From positions 124,001 through 188,000 of the forward strand of contig NW_026516226.1 in NCBI RefSeq assembly GCF_025602895.1: a stretch of DNA of 64,000 bases, written 5' to 3'. The translations under genes and the position numbers were made by a program. The notes beneath the pieces were generated by a model. The model saw only the letters and a program-made list of their open reading frames with translations, was not told where the DNA came from and made no database searches. The stretch comes from Polychytrium aggregatum (Eukaryota > Chytridiomycota > Chytridiomycetes > Polychytriales). Below are positions 1-16,503 of the stretch, piece by piece. Within the stretch, counting starts at the first letter, position 1. Every line of letters starts with the position of its first letter.

Positions 1-253
1 GTCGTTTGGTCGGTTGGCTGGCTGATAAGTTTGCTGTTTGGTTGGTTACTTGATTAGTCGGCTGTGGTGTAATCAGAAACAGAGAACAATCGAGGCCCGC
101 ACGCCGATGCCATTGGGCAGAGAGATAGACAAACAGCGCCGGCGCAGATGCAGTGTCGATAGTGCGATAGACGCTGTGCGACCAGGCAAAGATCGGCCAC
201 ACTCTGTATGGGCAGCGTCGCTGCTGGCAATGCCCAAGCATCCGGCGCTGCTC

Positions 254-321
254 GAGCATTGAGCATTGAGCATTGAGCATTGAGCATTGAGCATTGAGCA
301 TTGAGCATTGAGCACTGAGCA
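254..321. repeat. 7-bp tandem repeat (GAGCATT), about 9-10 copies
   Basis: The unit GAGCATT is repeated head to tail without interruption, and the last copies carry single changes (GAGCACT). The unit length is not a multiple of three, so the three minus-strand frames through it give the same rotating low-complexity peptide. This is a minisatellite, not a coding repeat. Confidence 0.9.
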
Positions 322-643
322 TGTTGAAGATGCAGCGCTCCCTGTTTTGAGCCAGGCATGGTGCTAGTTTCTGAGTCCTGGATACACCTGTCCATCGTTG
401 CTGCTGCTGCTGGTGCAAAGATCCACCAGGGCTGCTCGCTCCCACGGCGCCTTGGGCCGGGCTTGGCGTCCGTCCTCAAAACCAGGCCGCCCTCGGCCAG
501 GGCCTGCTTCTCCTTGCCCGCGATCTTCATCGCCACGATGTGAGCACCTCGCCGTCTGCCGCCACGGACAAACCTGCATCCGGTTGACTGACTTGCTTCC
601 CTTTGCTCTGGCCTGCAGGTTCGCCGCCACGACCAATGACCAG

Positions 644-657
644 GGTATATATATATA
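644..657 (+). promoter_or_regulatory. Possible TATA-like element
   Basis: A run of alternating T and A (GTATATATATATAG) lies about 50 bases upstream of an ATG at 698 and about 115 bases upstream of the coiled-coil exon at 772. Position and composition are the only support. Confidence 0.3.
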
Positions 658-771
658 GATATCGAGTGCTGGCAGCTCCCTCTCCCTCCCGCTTTACATG
701 GGTCGCAGCGACCGCCTGTTTTGCACGAGTGTCTGGCTCGCTCACTCACACCATCCCCGATGCATTCTCAG

Positions 772-1026
772 CGAGCCTGCTTTCCCTGGCAACGATCGAG
801 TCTCGCTTTGCCAATTCGGTCATTCCCGAGCTGGACTTGGTCAACACTGGTCAGAACACCATCCGATCCGCCATCGACAACCTCGAATGGCTCAAGAGCC
901 AACTCCTGCGGCATCTCGACGCCGACGAAAGCGAACTTGGCTCATTCCGGAGGCAAAAGACCCGCCTCTTGCTCGACAAGATCGATCAGGAATGCGCGCT
1001 CTATGAGCAATTCGTCGGTGCCAACG
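772..1026 (+). CDS. Coiled-coil exon of an unrecognised protein
   Basis: An open exon of 85 codons lies between a good acceptor (TTCTCAG before 772) and a good donor (GTAATG at 1027). The peptide is acidic and helical, with heptad-like leucines (for example NLEWLKSQLLRHL and RLLLDKIDQECALYEQF). Amphipathic, low-proline composition supports real coding. The next exon probably begins after the acceptor near 1078 or a nearby one, where a frame reading SERRGSELLSRLQRLER continues the coiled coil and stops soon after. The gene lies directly upstream of VPS8. It could be a separate small coiled-coil protein or a non-canonical 5' part of the VPS8 transcript. I do not recognise the family. The start codon is unresolved, and the ATG at 698 is in another frame. 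Confidence 0.4.
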
Positions 1027-1264
1027 GTAATGCCTCAGAGCTGAAACCATGCCGCCAGATGTGTCTTGTTGTTTCAGCTATCGACTCGAGTCTCTGAACG
1101 GAGAGGAAGCGAGCTGCTCTCCAGGTTGCAAAGGCTGGAACGGTGCTCTGTTGGGCAGAGCCGACATCGCTCTGGAGTCTCAATACCAGGGGCCTATGCG
1201 GACTCGTTGCGGCACTGACATAACCCTCCCACCCTTAGCTGCGAACCTAACCCTGGAGCACATC

Positions 1265-4200
1265 ATGATGTCCGTGAACGACGAAGACGATAGCGACGAT
1301 CTTGCTGAGGCATCTTTCGACATTCCAATGGAGCTCTCCGACTCGGGAACCTCTGGCTTGATTGTGACGGTAAATGTTGCTGCCTCTTGGACTCCCATGT
1401 TGCAGCATATAGCTGCAATGCATGGCACTACCCAATAGCCACAGTCCAATAGCCACAGCCCTGCGATAGCCCTGGGGCTTCATTCGAAACCCTCTAATCT
1501 GACCGCGAGCGCCATGTCCTCGAACAGGAGAGCGAAGGAGGCACGACCAGTGGGATGCTCACTCCTTTGGCTGCCCACTCAAAGGCCGCGAACCGCTTGT
1601 CGATATCGTCGTTTGCGTCCCTCCCATCCGTCACCTCGCTGCCGTCCTTCATATCCCAAGAGAGCCAGCCAACGCTGGGCCAGAGGTCGATTCAAATATC
1701 GCCGGGTCCGCACGACTCTTGCCGGTGGACGTTCTTATCCAAGATATCGAGTCAGCTGCTGGACTCATTATCGAATCATGGGGCAATGACCTCATTTGCA
1801 GTAAGCATCATCGCACACCTCCGCAAGCCATGGCAAGCTCGCTGGCTTGGATGGATTTATGAATGCGCGACATACGGAGGAGAACATCAGCCACTTCTTG
1901 CTCTAACCGTGCCCGACCGCCGATAGGTTGCTGGAGGATTCGCTGTAGGAACCTCACGTGCCAAAGTTCTCCTCTTCGACTTCAACCAAGTGCTCCAGGG
2001 AATTCTGGAAGATCCTACTCACGGTATGCCAGTCACGGCAGGATATGCACCTCATGGAAAGTATGGTCCCGGTCGGCCCGTGCCCCCTTATCTGATGTGT
2101 ATGTTGAAATCAACCCGATCTCTGTTGATCCCCAGCTGGCGACTACGGGGCTGTGACAGCTCTTGGCTTCAGCACCGACCATCTCCATCTTGCCGTCGGC
2201 TATCAACACGGGTACATCATCGTATGGGCGCTGCCTAAAATGACGGTCTTGAGGACGATTACACCCATCACTAGACAAGATGCCGCTGCCCTCGTGGCCT
2301 CTGGAAGCGTCCCGGCTAGCGGCCGGCGAGACGGCCATGTCGAGGGCTCCGCCGTGACCAGCGTCACGTTTGTGAATGGAAAATGGGATTTGATCAGCGC
2401 CGACTATCAGGTAAGGGCCCTGTGACGAGCGGGTAGATCCTCTGCTCGAGATTGTGATCAGCTATAGATGCTGCGACGAGTGATGGATGGATGAATCTAT
2501 GGGACAACTGTGAATGCTCTGCACATCGACCGGATCCAGTCAATCGATACGTGACTAGTAGGCCACAGGGCTTGTGCTGATTCACCCAACTCCGTTGCTG
2601 CAATGTCGGAACAGGGCTCAGTGTTTCTGCATTCTATCACGCGAGTGCTGCTCATCAACACAGTTACATCCACGCGGCTGCACGGAAGGCCGGATGGTGT
2701 CCCTGGCTCGACCACCATCTATTCCTTGGCGGGTCTGCCTATGACCAGGACCAAGTATATCACAGACAAGTTTGGACTGATTGCCTTCACCACACCGTTC
2801 AAGGTAATGGGGCAGCTCGTCAGCTACAACCAAATGCATGTCGGCCCGAGACGACGACGGCCGATTTGAAAGCAAAGGCAAAGCACAAGACTCTGGACAG
2901 CCGAAACGGCCGTGTCTCTAACGATGCCCTTGGCGGTGTATTTGTTTCTGCGTCCCAGATGGCCATCATCAGCACCAAGCCCAAGCCCAAGTCCGAGTTC
3001 CGGATCCTCTGGTCACACTCGCCCAGCAAGGATGAGTCGGACTCGCACCCCAAGCACTCATGCGTTGCTTGGTATCCTGCCCTGAAGGAGAAGGACGACG
3101 GTGAGCATATGTCCATTCGCCATAGAGACTCACTTTGAGCCATCGAGGGATGCACATCCCCATAATTGAGTTTAGTAAGCCGAGGTAGAAAGAAGTGCGC
3201 AGGTGTCTCCGAGCCGCCTCTTGCTACTTCTGACCATCGATACACACTCTCCATGATGAATAGCCAAGCCGCACGAGCCCACCTTGGCTTGCACTTTTGG
3301 AGGACACTTGTACATCATACGGGCTCGCGCGGCCCTGATTCCCAAATCGGGCTCATCGCTGTCCGCCCCCAAGCCCAGCGCAGCCGAGATCGAGTACGAC
3401 GTGCTGAAGGAGTGGCAGAATCCTAGCGGCGATGAGTTTGTGGCCATCCAATGGATCAATTCGCAGCTGCTCGGCCTATTGACGGCCACGGGGCTGCTCA
3501 TCGTCGATGTTTACAACACCAAAACCATCCAGCGCTCCAACATAGAGCATCTGCAGCCCTATGCGCACCACCACAGCGCAGACCCGCAGAGCGGCAGGAC
3601 GGGTTCGTCATACACAGGCAGCTTCCGCAGCTACAAAGGCCGCGTGTTCATTCTGGTGGGTGGTCTCATCTTGCGACGTGCTGACGCTCCTGGGATGCGT
3701 GGTCCGATCGGTGTCTTGTGTCAGGTGGTCGAGCCAGAGCACTAACAAACAGAATCACGGTTACGGCTGCACCGATTGGACAGGGAAGCAATGGTCTGAA
3801 CGCAGGTAGCCTCATCCCATGGAAGGACAGGCTCGAAACTCTGGCTCGTTGTGACAAGTTCCTGGACGCTATCCAGCTGGCCATCAATTTCCAGACCATC
3901 AAAAGCTCGGGCGAAGCATCTGCATTTGGCCTCCCGCTTGATTCGTCCAGCCGCAAAGCTACCGTGTGGACATATGTCCAGGACGTCCTTTGGGACTGGG
4001 TCCGCCAAGGGCTCGCGGTGGATCTCGGGGACGCAGCCGCCAATGCCAAGTACCATCGCGGACTGTGCGAAAATTCCTTCAAGCTCTGTCAGACAAATGG
4101 GGCCGAGGAGCTCATCTACGGCCAACTGTACGAAGTATTTCACGAAGCCGATCGAGATACCGTCTTCTTTGAGTGTCTCGAGCCCAAGATCCTCAACGAC

Positions 4201-6756
4201 GATGTCCCTGCGTCCCTCGATCCAGTGGTCAGCAAGCAGCTGGTCGAGATCTTTGCGCGCCAAGGCTGGCTCGACCGCCTTGAGACCTTGATTGTTCACC
4301 TGGATCCACTTACGCTGGATATGGACCAGATCATCATGACTGCAAAGGATCACCGCCGCTATCTACTGCTGGGCTATGTCTACACCGCCGGTATGAACGA
4401 CTACGAATCGCCGCTGCGCATCATGATCGAGGCTCTCTCGAGCGAAAACCACGACGCATGGACAACGCAAGAACGGGAGCGCACCCTGGCCAATCTGTTT
4501 GTATTCATATCGTACAGCCTTGGAGGGCGGTCGTTCCCCACGGGCGTGCCGCTGTCGGCAGACAATGCCCGGACCGCCCACGAGACCATCCTTGGATTCC
4601 TCTTTCCCAATCCTGAGGCCGAAGCACAGCAGCGACCCGCACAAGCAAATGCAAATGCAAATGCAAATGCAAATGCAAATGCAAATGCAAATGCAAATGC
4701 AAATTCAAATGCAAATGCAAATGCAAACACCCACGCCGAGCTCATATCACTGCTCCGCTGGGATGCCGAGGGATTCCTGGGCGCGCTTGGCGAGGCCTTC
4801 AGAGGCACGACCCAGGACCCCGATCCCGTTGTCGAGATGCAAACCAAGCGGACGCTACAGTCTGTTTTTGCGGCTCTGACCGACATCCAGCTTCAGAAGC
4901 CAGTCAACGTCAATACCATCGTCGTCAGCTGCTTCCTGGCTCGGTTTTATCGGGAGCATCACGAAGCCATCGCAGCCAGTGATCGCGATCTCCTCGGCAT
5001 CTTCTCGTCCCTGTTGACACAGGCCAGGACACCGACACAGGCATACAAGCCAGAAAGCTACAAGCGTCAGCAAGAAGTAGCGTTGGCGGCGCTGCTTGAA
5101 GTCTGGCAACCCACCGAGCATCCGCTCGAGCACTACTTGCGGCAATACCGAGAATGCGAGTTCTGGCAGATTTGCGAGCAGATCTACCAGCAATCGGAGC
5201 GCTACGACGAAGTCGTTCTCTGCTACCTCCTCGATGAGTCCCGCAAGCAGGACACCTTCCGGATCATTGACGACATGATGACCGAGAACCAACGCAGGCC
5301 GACGCTGACGATGCAACAGAAGTGGACCATCAAGCAAACGGTCTTGACTCACTTTGACGCCCTGGTCGAGATCTCGCCCGAGCGATCTGCCCGCCTCGTG
5401 CATCAATACTGGCCCGAGGAGGTCGAGGAGCTGGTTGTGAAGCTCGCGTCCAAGCCGCAGGAGCAGTACAAGTTGATGAAGGCCCTGGTGGAGTTTGCCG
5501 AGGCGCAGGAGTCGAGACTGGAGCAGCTCGGTGTGCCTCTTGTCCGGACGCCGTCCCGAATCAGCGTGGTTGTCTACGATTTGTATATCCGACGGCTCTG
5601 TGAATTCGCGCCGTCGAGGCTGCTGGCCTTACTTCAGAGTCTTGAAGCGAAGGACTACACGTACGACACGGCGCTGTCGACGGCGCTCGCGGGTGGCATT
5701 TTGGATGCTGCACTCTGGCTTTACGAGCACCATGGACAGCTTGACGAAGCAACCAAGCTTGTCGAGTCCGAGCTCGAAAAGAGTCTGGCTACTCTTGTGG
5801 CCTTTGTGAAAAGGGGACCGTCGGGATCGCGTCTGCAGGACCAAGAGACACAAGCCCGACTGCTCGACCGCATCGCCGTCACGCTCCAGATGGGATTCCG
5901 GCTGTGCGCCGCTAACCGCCAGTTCATGACGGAGCACCAGAAGGAGAACGCCTGGTTCAGCTACCTGTCCCGGATCGCCGACTGTCAGCAAGCGCTGGGC
6001 CGGCACTTGGACGGCGCCCATCCGATAACAGATGCCCTCTCCAAATCTCTGGAGCTGGTTGTTGCGACGCTCTCGAGCGACGTGTCGCCGCCAGCGATCC
6101 TTAGGCGAATCATGGCCGAGTACTCGCAGCGGAACTTTGTGTACTTCCATCCGATCATCAAGGCCATGATCCAGTATGTTTCATACGACATCGAGACCTT
6201 TCGAGCGGCCAGTAGCATTCTTGATCGCGATGTCCACTACCTCAAGCAAAGTAGCCTGAAAGCCCGAAGTGCGGGAGTGGCGCCAAGAGGAAGCCAGTGC
6301 GACCTGTGTCGGCGGTCGACGGCCCCTCCAACCTCAAGTTCCTCCATCGAGCAGATCAAATCCGAAGCGACGGACGTGGCTCTGTTTGCCTGCCAGCATC
6401 TAGTACACCTCCGATGTCTCCCAGAGAACGAGGATGTCTGTCCGGTGTGTTCCGAGAAGGACAGACTGGGCATCGGCCAGTCCGAGCCACGGGCCATAGC
6501 TCGCAATGAGCTTACCGAACAACAGGTTGCCCAAAAAGTAAGCCGTGTTCACGTTACTCGTCTGACTTGGGGTTAGCACAACTGTCAACCGACGGTGTCT
6601 GGATTAGGATGGTGGAGAGCCATCGAGTTCTGAGTTTAGACTGACCCTCCGTTTCGCGCCTCCGTCGATTTGCAGTACAACCTACTTGTTACCCGGGGAC
6701 TGGAGCAGTATCTAGAGTTCATGAATGCGTCGCCCAATATCTTTGGTCAGCAGTGA
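1265..6756 (+). CDS. VPS8: VPS8 homologue, CORVET tethering complex subunit
   Basis: Vps8 is a subunit of the CORVET complex, which tethers Rab5-positive endosomes before fusion. About nine exons are visible. An acidic N-terminus starts with ATG at 1265 or 1268. WD40-type segments follow at about 1927-2023 (FAVGTSRAKVLLFDF), 2135-2409 (LHLAVGYQHGYIIVWAL), 2610-2800, 2850-3100 and 3270-3656. The long exon at about 3754-6537 gives the alpha-solenoid, with family motifs such as FFECLEPKIL, LIVHLDPLTLD and YVYTAGMNDYESPL. A C-terminal RING-type zinc finger follows at 6298-6460 (CDLC, CQHLVHLRC, CPVC). The last exon, 6676-6756, encodes YNLLVTRGLEQYLEF, and its intron (GTAAGC...TTGCAG) joins in frame. 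Residue order and length match the family throughout. Oddities are an (Ala-Asn)n repeat in the solenoid and uncertain 5' exons. Identification is firm; exon borders in the WD40 part are approximate. Confidence 0.93.
4645..4728 (+). repeat. In-frame GCAAAT hexamer repeat inside VPS8
   Basis: About 14 copies of GCAAAT encode an alternating Ala-Asn tract with one Ser-Asn unit (TCAAAT). The tract sits in the VPS8 solenoid between the segment ending EAEAQQRPAQ and the one beginning THAELISLLRWD, a place where homologues have a variable loop. Because the unit is two codons long, expansion keeps the frame. Confidence 0.95.
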
Positions 6757-7304
6757 TAAAGGTATTGTTGCCCTATTGGTCCGTGACCAAGGTCATCCCT
6801 GGACAAGCTGAAAGTGACCGCCCTGGCCTTCAAGCGCATGGCAGCCGACGGCTTCGATGCACGTATGTGGAGCCATCGAACGATCCACTGTGCTCCTCCC
6901 CTTCTGCGCAACGAAATGGAATAGGACACCCTGTTTCGCAGCAGACCACCCGCCTATTGTTCTTGGAATGGAAATACACACTTGCCCATATCCGCAATGA
7001 CCATCCGCCCCGTGGAGACAAGACAGAGGACTTGCATCTCCAGCCCATCATCAGAAGAAAGAGGATCCGCGTGGGCTCATCAAGGTGTGCCCGGTCAGCA
7101 AAGGTGTATCTGGCCGGCGAGTTTGACATCGCGACAGTTACGGATCTGGGGAGGCGGCCACTGTGTGCAAGTCGATGATCGCTCGTAAAGATCAACTTGG
7201 CACCACTTGACCAGGCTCAAGAGGCATTTGTATTCACAATCCAGAAATGCGTGGCCGTCGGCCCCAAAAACAGAGCATCGCGCTTCGTCGTTGTGGGTGC
7301 TGCA
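6757..7304. other. Convergent intergenic region
   Basis: This lies between the 3' end of VPS8 (+) and the 3' end of the next gene (-). Several short frames overlap on both strands, but none has a good start context, splice partner or recognisable product. Nothing else is seen. Confidence 0.6.
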
Positions 7305-8583
7305 TCACAGAGCCGGACCATCCAGCCCCGAGTCTTTCTGCTGCAGATCAAAGTGGAAGGCGTGCTTGTAATCGTCCTTGTGTCGAAAGATGGCAATCTT
7401 GACAACGTTGTCATGGAGGCTCTTCTGTAGCCTCCGGTCTTTCTTCCGACGAAGAGACCGGCCCCGCTCCTCCTTGAACTCCTCCTTGTCGATCAGGTCC
7501 TTGAAGCCGGTCAAGAAAGTCCTCTCCTCCTGACGGAGCTCGCATATCGCCAGCTTCAGATCCAGATCATCGGGCACATCGTCAGACCACGGGCCCGGAC
7601 GATAGGAAACGGGCTTGGTGAGCTCGTCAACGATACTATCGGGGACATGGGTGACGGTCAATCGATCAGGGATGATCTTTCGCTCGGGATAGAGGGCCGG
7701 GAGCTGAACCATGGGCTGGGACATCTTGCGAGCCTCGAGATGCCACAGCGAAAGGGGGGCGCTCTTGTCTTTGTGGATATGCCGATGGGCATCGTGGGTA
7801 TACAGCAAGCCCATGGGAGGATCTGGCGGGCAGACCTCGGCCCTGGAACTCTCGGGTTGGATCCCGGCTCGATGTGTGCTGTCCTTCTTGTGAGGATCAA
7901 AGAGCGGCACCCGGGCTGGGTGGGAATGAAGCACGATTCCCACGCTGCGAGCCTCGGCCGTGGTCAGCGATCGCGATGTGGTTTGGGTAGGGGTCGAAGC
8001 TTCGACACCGGCCTCGTTGCGACGGTGGGATTTGTCGGAAATCTCAGGAAGCCGCTCGTACGTAGAGGACGCTGGTTGGGGCGCTGATGCAGGCGGTATG
8101 GTCGCCAGGAGTGAATGAGACGACAGGCTCTTCAACGAAGTTGCATCCGGCCCTGCCGATCCCGCACGGGATGACAGCGAAATGTCTCGCCATACGGACG
8201 AGTGGACTTTGATCTTGCTGGCGATGTGCTGATGGAGCTGGTGTTGTTGTTGTTGTTGGTGGTGGTGCTGGGGTATCAGTCGGCCTCCGATCCGAGGTGC
8301 AGCAGCTGAGGTCTGGACGGAAGGCCTCAGAAGCAAAGGTTGGTGTCGTCCGTTGACAGCATTCCGGGTCCGTCTGGGCCTGAGACAATCCAGCTTCAGC
8401 CTCGGATCGGTGTAGTACCATTGGAACTCTGACCGCTCTGGAGTGGCCTGGTCGTCCGGGTAGTACGTGAAGACCCCAAAGTTGGCCGGATCGCTGGGGG
8501 CTTGCATACGGGCGGCGAATGGAAACGCTTTGTAGGGGTGATGGTTCAACGGGGGTGCCGATGTCGGTGGGTACGATTTTGGC
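7305..8583 (-). CDS. Unrecognised protein with proline/tyrosine-rich N-terminus and basic C-terminus
   Basis: One long exon encodes about 425 residues. The N-terminal part (SYPPTSAPPLNHHPYKAF, then FGVFTYYPDD and FQWYYTDPRLKLD) is rich in Pro, Tyr and Trp and looks conserved. A middle section is low complexity, with a His/Gln tract (about 8225-8275) and Ser-rich stretches. The C-terminus has a charged helical segment (LAICELRQEERTFLTGF, then KEEFKEERGRSLRRKKDRR). The frame has no ATG at its 5' end. An acceptor (GACAG) precedes TGCCAAAATCG at about 8583, so the exon is probably joined to an upstream first exon, perhaps with the start codon split by the intron. The short aromatic Pro-rich motifs recall some axonemal and microtubule inner proteins, but I cannot name a family. 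Confidence refers to it being a real gene. Confidence 0.6.
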
Positions 8584-8585
8584 AC

Positions 8586-9274
8586 TGTCGGCTATCTCCA
8601 AGGCAACGTTCAGTATCAGAGGTGTTTCCTGTGGCTTCTGGCAATGCTGGTGGGACGCAGGCGCATCAAGTCCCCAAGCGAAGAGTGCTGCTGAAGACCA
8701 AATAGGTAGACCAAAGGCCACCCTCCTCGTCAGCTAGTACTGCCAGCGGGCCATATGTCACCGGGCTGCGAGGGGAATGGTCGTCGGGGTGGCAGGGTGC
8801 ATTGGAATACCGCTTGGAGCAGAAACAATCGGCGGAATCACGCAACAGCGGTGACGTTTGTTCTGGCAATGAGCCCTGATTCGGCGAGATGCTCGGCCCG
8901 GACAAGACATCTACAGTGCATCCATATTGAAATGGGACGTCCTGTTTCGAGTTAAGGCCGATACTGGGACCTGAATACACCCACTGCCTACCGCTGCCAT
9001 GACCAAACAGTATGCTCAGTGTCTGGAAGCCAAACGACTCGAATCACCCAAGTATCGAGACATTGATGCTTCACGGAACATGATGTCGACATGCCAGTCA
9101 ATCGTCGCCGCAGGAAATCGACCCGACGGACTCAAGGGCTCACTCCCCAAGGACGAGAGACAATCGCACGGCTTGCTCACTGGGGCCTACAGTAGGTCAG
9201 CGGGCTTCAGATATCTGAACCCAGAAAGGGGAACTGCCCCCGTTTCTTTATGGATCTACTGATACAAGAGCATA
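8586..9274. other. Intergenic / 5' region of the gene at 7305-8583
   Basis: It lies between two minus-strand genes. It probably holds the promoter and a short first exon of the 7305-8583 gene, but no exon could be chosen with confidence. No repeats or RNA genes are seen. Confidence 0.5.
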
Positions 9275-11146
9275 TTATGGTGCGCCAACAGGCGGCGGCA
9301 ACAGGAGCGGCTTGTCACAGGATGCTTCCGATGGATTGGCATTCACAAAGGCTCGCATAATATCATCAAAGTCCTGCCTCTGTGGCAGCGGCATGTGCCA
9401 GTGCAAGATGAACTTGATGCGCTTGCTTCGGCGCAGAGGCGCTGATGTCTTGTCTGCTGTGGATGATGGCCCACCCGATGAGCCAGATGCACAAGACCTT
9501 CTGCCGGCTTGGCCGTCGCTCGACTTTGCTCGCTTCGAGGCCAGGGTCTCGGGCCTCGATCCGCCTCGAGATCTATCCCGCAGGCCCTTTTTGTTACTTC
9601 GCGGCACTGCAAGCGCACCCGATGGATTTGCTTGTCCCGATGTGGTCGCTGGTGACGAGGCCTGCCCCGGAGTCGATGTTGATATCGACGCTGCTCGAGA
9701 TGACCGTCGCGGGAGATGACCCCCGTTGCCGATGTAGTAGCCAACGAGATGCTTGGACTCGATGATTGTCTGGACCCTCTGGCGAATCTCGCTACAGTAC
9801 GTTTCCCAGTGCCGATGCGAAGGGTGTTTGGAGTCGGTCCCACCCGACGGCTGCTCGGGCTCGACAAGGGCATCCGAGAGAGTCGTCGGCACTTCGTGAA
9901 CGAGAGACGGTGCATGGCTGTGAGCAGCTCCGGACTGGGTGCCGCTGTTGTGGAATTGCGAATTGATGAGGCTGCTCCTCTGTCGCTCGAGTTCCAGCTT
10001 CTGCCGATAGAGATGGTGCTGCAGAAGCTCTTTTTCTCGGTTCTTTGTCCTTCGCTCTATCCACTCAGGCTTGCGATGCCGGTGCTCATAAGCGGCATCC
10101 GAGCTATCCTCGATCTGATCGACAGGGGCATCCGGGCGGCATTGGTCAGCGGTTTGCTCGATGGTAACCTCACCCGAGGACAAGCAGACGACAGGAGAAC
10201 GAGGTTCCCTGCTCGAAACATCGCTCCGGACCTCGGCCAGAGGACATCGGCTCGTCCTGACAATAACCAGACCGCAGCTCTTACCTCCGATCCAATGGGC
10301 AGACTCGCTGCCCGCCGGCCACTCCGGGTCCGGGGCTCACAAACCTCAAAGCCAGGGATGGCAATGTCCGCGGATTCAGAATCGGAATCCTTCGGCCGCC
10401 CAAGCGACGATGGAAGAGCCGGCTCGGGCGCCGGACGACTGCCGTTCAGACTCGCATAACTTTGACAGTGCTCGGAGAAACGAATGTTGCTGCTGCTCAT
10501 GCTACTGCCGTTGCAAGCATCGTGGCCATATCGGTAAGAAAGACTGGAGGTGTCATTGTTGAGGTCGCTGGCACCGACATCGGCGGTCCGAGCTTGGGAT
10601 CGCTCCGGAAAATCATCCGGTTGGTGAGGCGGATGCGCCGATAGAACTCGCAAGAGTGTACTGGCGGTGAGACGAGAGGAGTCTTCGATAGGGCAGCCAG
10701 GCGGCCGAGCAGATGAGGCAGCGAATGCTCAAGTTAGACGGCGAGCGGCAAACTATCCAGATGCATGGGGGTGTTCACAAGAGCTCGCTTCTGTGCAAGA
10801 GCCATGCACTAAAGCTCGGCGATCTCGGAGATGCAAAGTGGCTCGATGGGCCAAAGTGTTTTCCGGCTGTGCCAGCAGTTGGATGAACCAGAAAAATGTC
10901 GGGTGAGTGGGCAGAGGTTGGCGCACCTTCGACTGCGTCAGGCTCTGGCTGTGTGATCGTTGGGAGCGGTGCTGAAGCAGGAGGCGGCCCGAGGACTTTC
11001 AGGTCTTGCCGAGCAGTCGGGTGCTGCAGCCGTGTTGGCCGCTTGGAGAAGTCTGGTTCTGGCATGGTCTGGGGTGCTCCGGGATCGAGGTCAAGATGGG
11101 AAGGGCCATCGGAGAATGATCCTCTGATCCTTGCACGAAGGAGCAT
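9275..11146 (-). CDS. Unrecognised, probably nuclear protein (three exons)
   Basis: Three frames link by consistent splice sites. Exon 1 starts at ATG 11146 (MLLRARIRGSFSDGPSHLDL) and ends at GTGAAC near 10784. Exon 2 begins after CCGCCAG near 10662 and runs to GTAAGA near 10285; it is Ser-rich and holds a basic RTRSGRR motif. Exon 3, from near 10236 to the stop at 9275, carries a charged helix (PEWIERRTKNREKELLQ, then LYRQKLELERQRSSL), a second short segment (HWETYCSEIRQRVQTIIESKH) and basic tracts (RSNKKGLRDRSRGG, RRSKRIKF). Basic clusters suggest nuclear localisation and a coiled coil suggests a complex member; both are inference. The gene ends about 540 bases downstream of the AlaRS stop on the same strand. 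The family is not recognised. Confidence 0.5.
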
Positions 11147-11695
11147 TCTGGACAACAGGCGACAAGGGCGAGCGAGCCCAGCTCCAGACCCTCAGGCGAT
11201 GCGACTTGCAATGGGCAAAGAGGGCCGGCCGTCGGGATGCAGTGCCGGACGGCGAGATGCATTGCCGGACGCCCAGGCGGTCGCTGGACCAGCAGCGCAG
11301 AAAACAACCCGAGCTGCGGGCGAGGAAACCCACTGGGCCAATGGCTTTCTCTCGCCGTGTGGAGCGGCATACTCGATCTTGGACAGAGGGCCGTACGCAG
11401 ATTGCCGTATGCAGAGTTCAGCGAGGCGTCTCGATGGTTTGAACGAAGCGGGCAAAGCGCCAGCATGATGCAGCGCGCAACATGATCACAGTGTGCAGGT
11501 CGATTGTGGAGACCTGAGAGCGACCGGTGGTGTTCACTCGGAGGCTGCCAAAGTGATCTGTTCTATTTCTTATGGCTTTGCTTGACGCAAGCATACCACA
11601 TACTACATGTTCATGGAAACGGCTGTATTGTCCCGTTGCTTTCTGAATAAAGTGTACGAGCACCGCATGAAAAACACCATGCACAAAGGCCTTAC

Positions 11696-16503
<4,808 letters not shown>

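Larger units (their letters stand above)
1..700. other. Left-edge stretch without a supported gene
   Basis: No open frame here resembles a known protein. The longest frame is on the minus strand at about 54-749. It runs through a 7-bp tandem repeat and reads as low complexity, so I did not call it. A small piece of that frame around 430-540, beginning with an ATG at about 538 on the minus strand, looks more protein-like and could be a first exon of a gene lying to the left; this is a guess. An alternating TA run at about 644-657 could act as a TATA element for the plus-strand exon that follows. Confidence 0.5.

Noticed and set aside
54-749. 231-codon minus-strand open frame
   Set aside because: It runs through the 7-bp tandem repeat and low-complexity sequence, and no domain is seen.
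4401-4886. Minus-strand frame with Phe-Ala repeats opposite VPS8
   Set aside because: A shadow of the GCAAAT repeat in a well-supported plus-strand exon.
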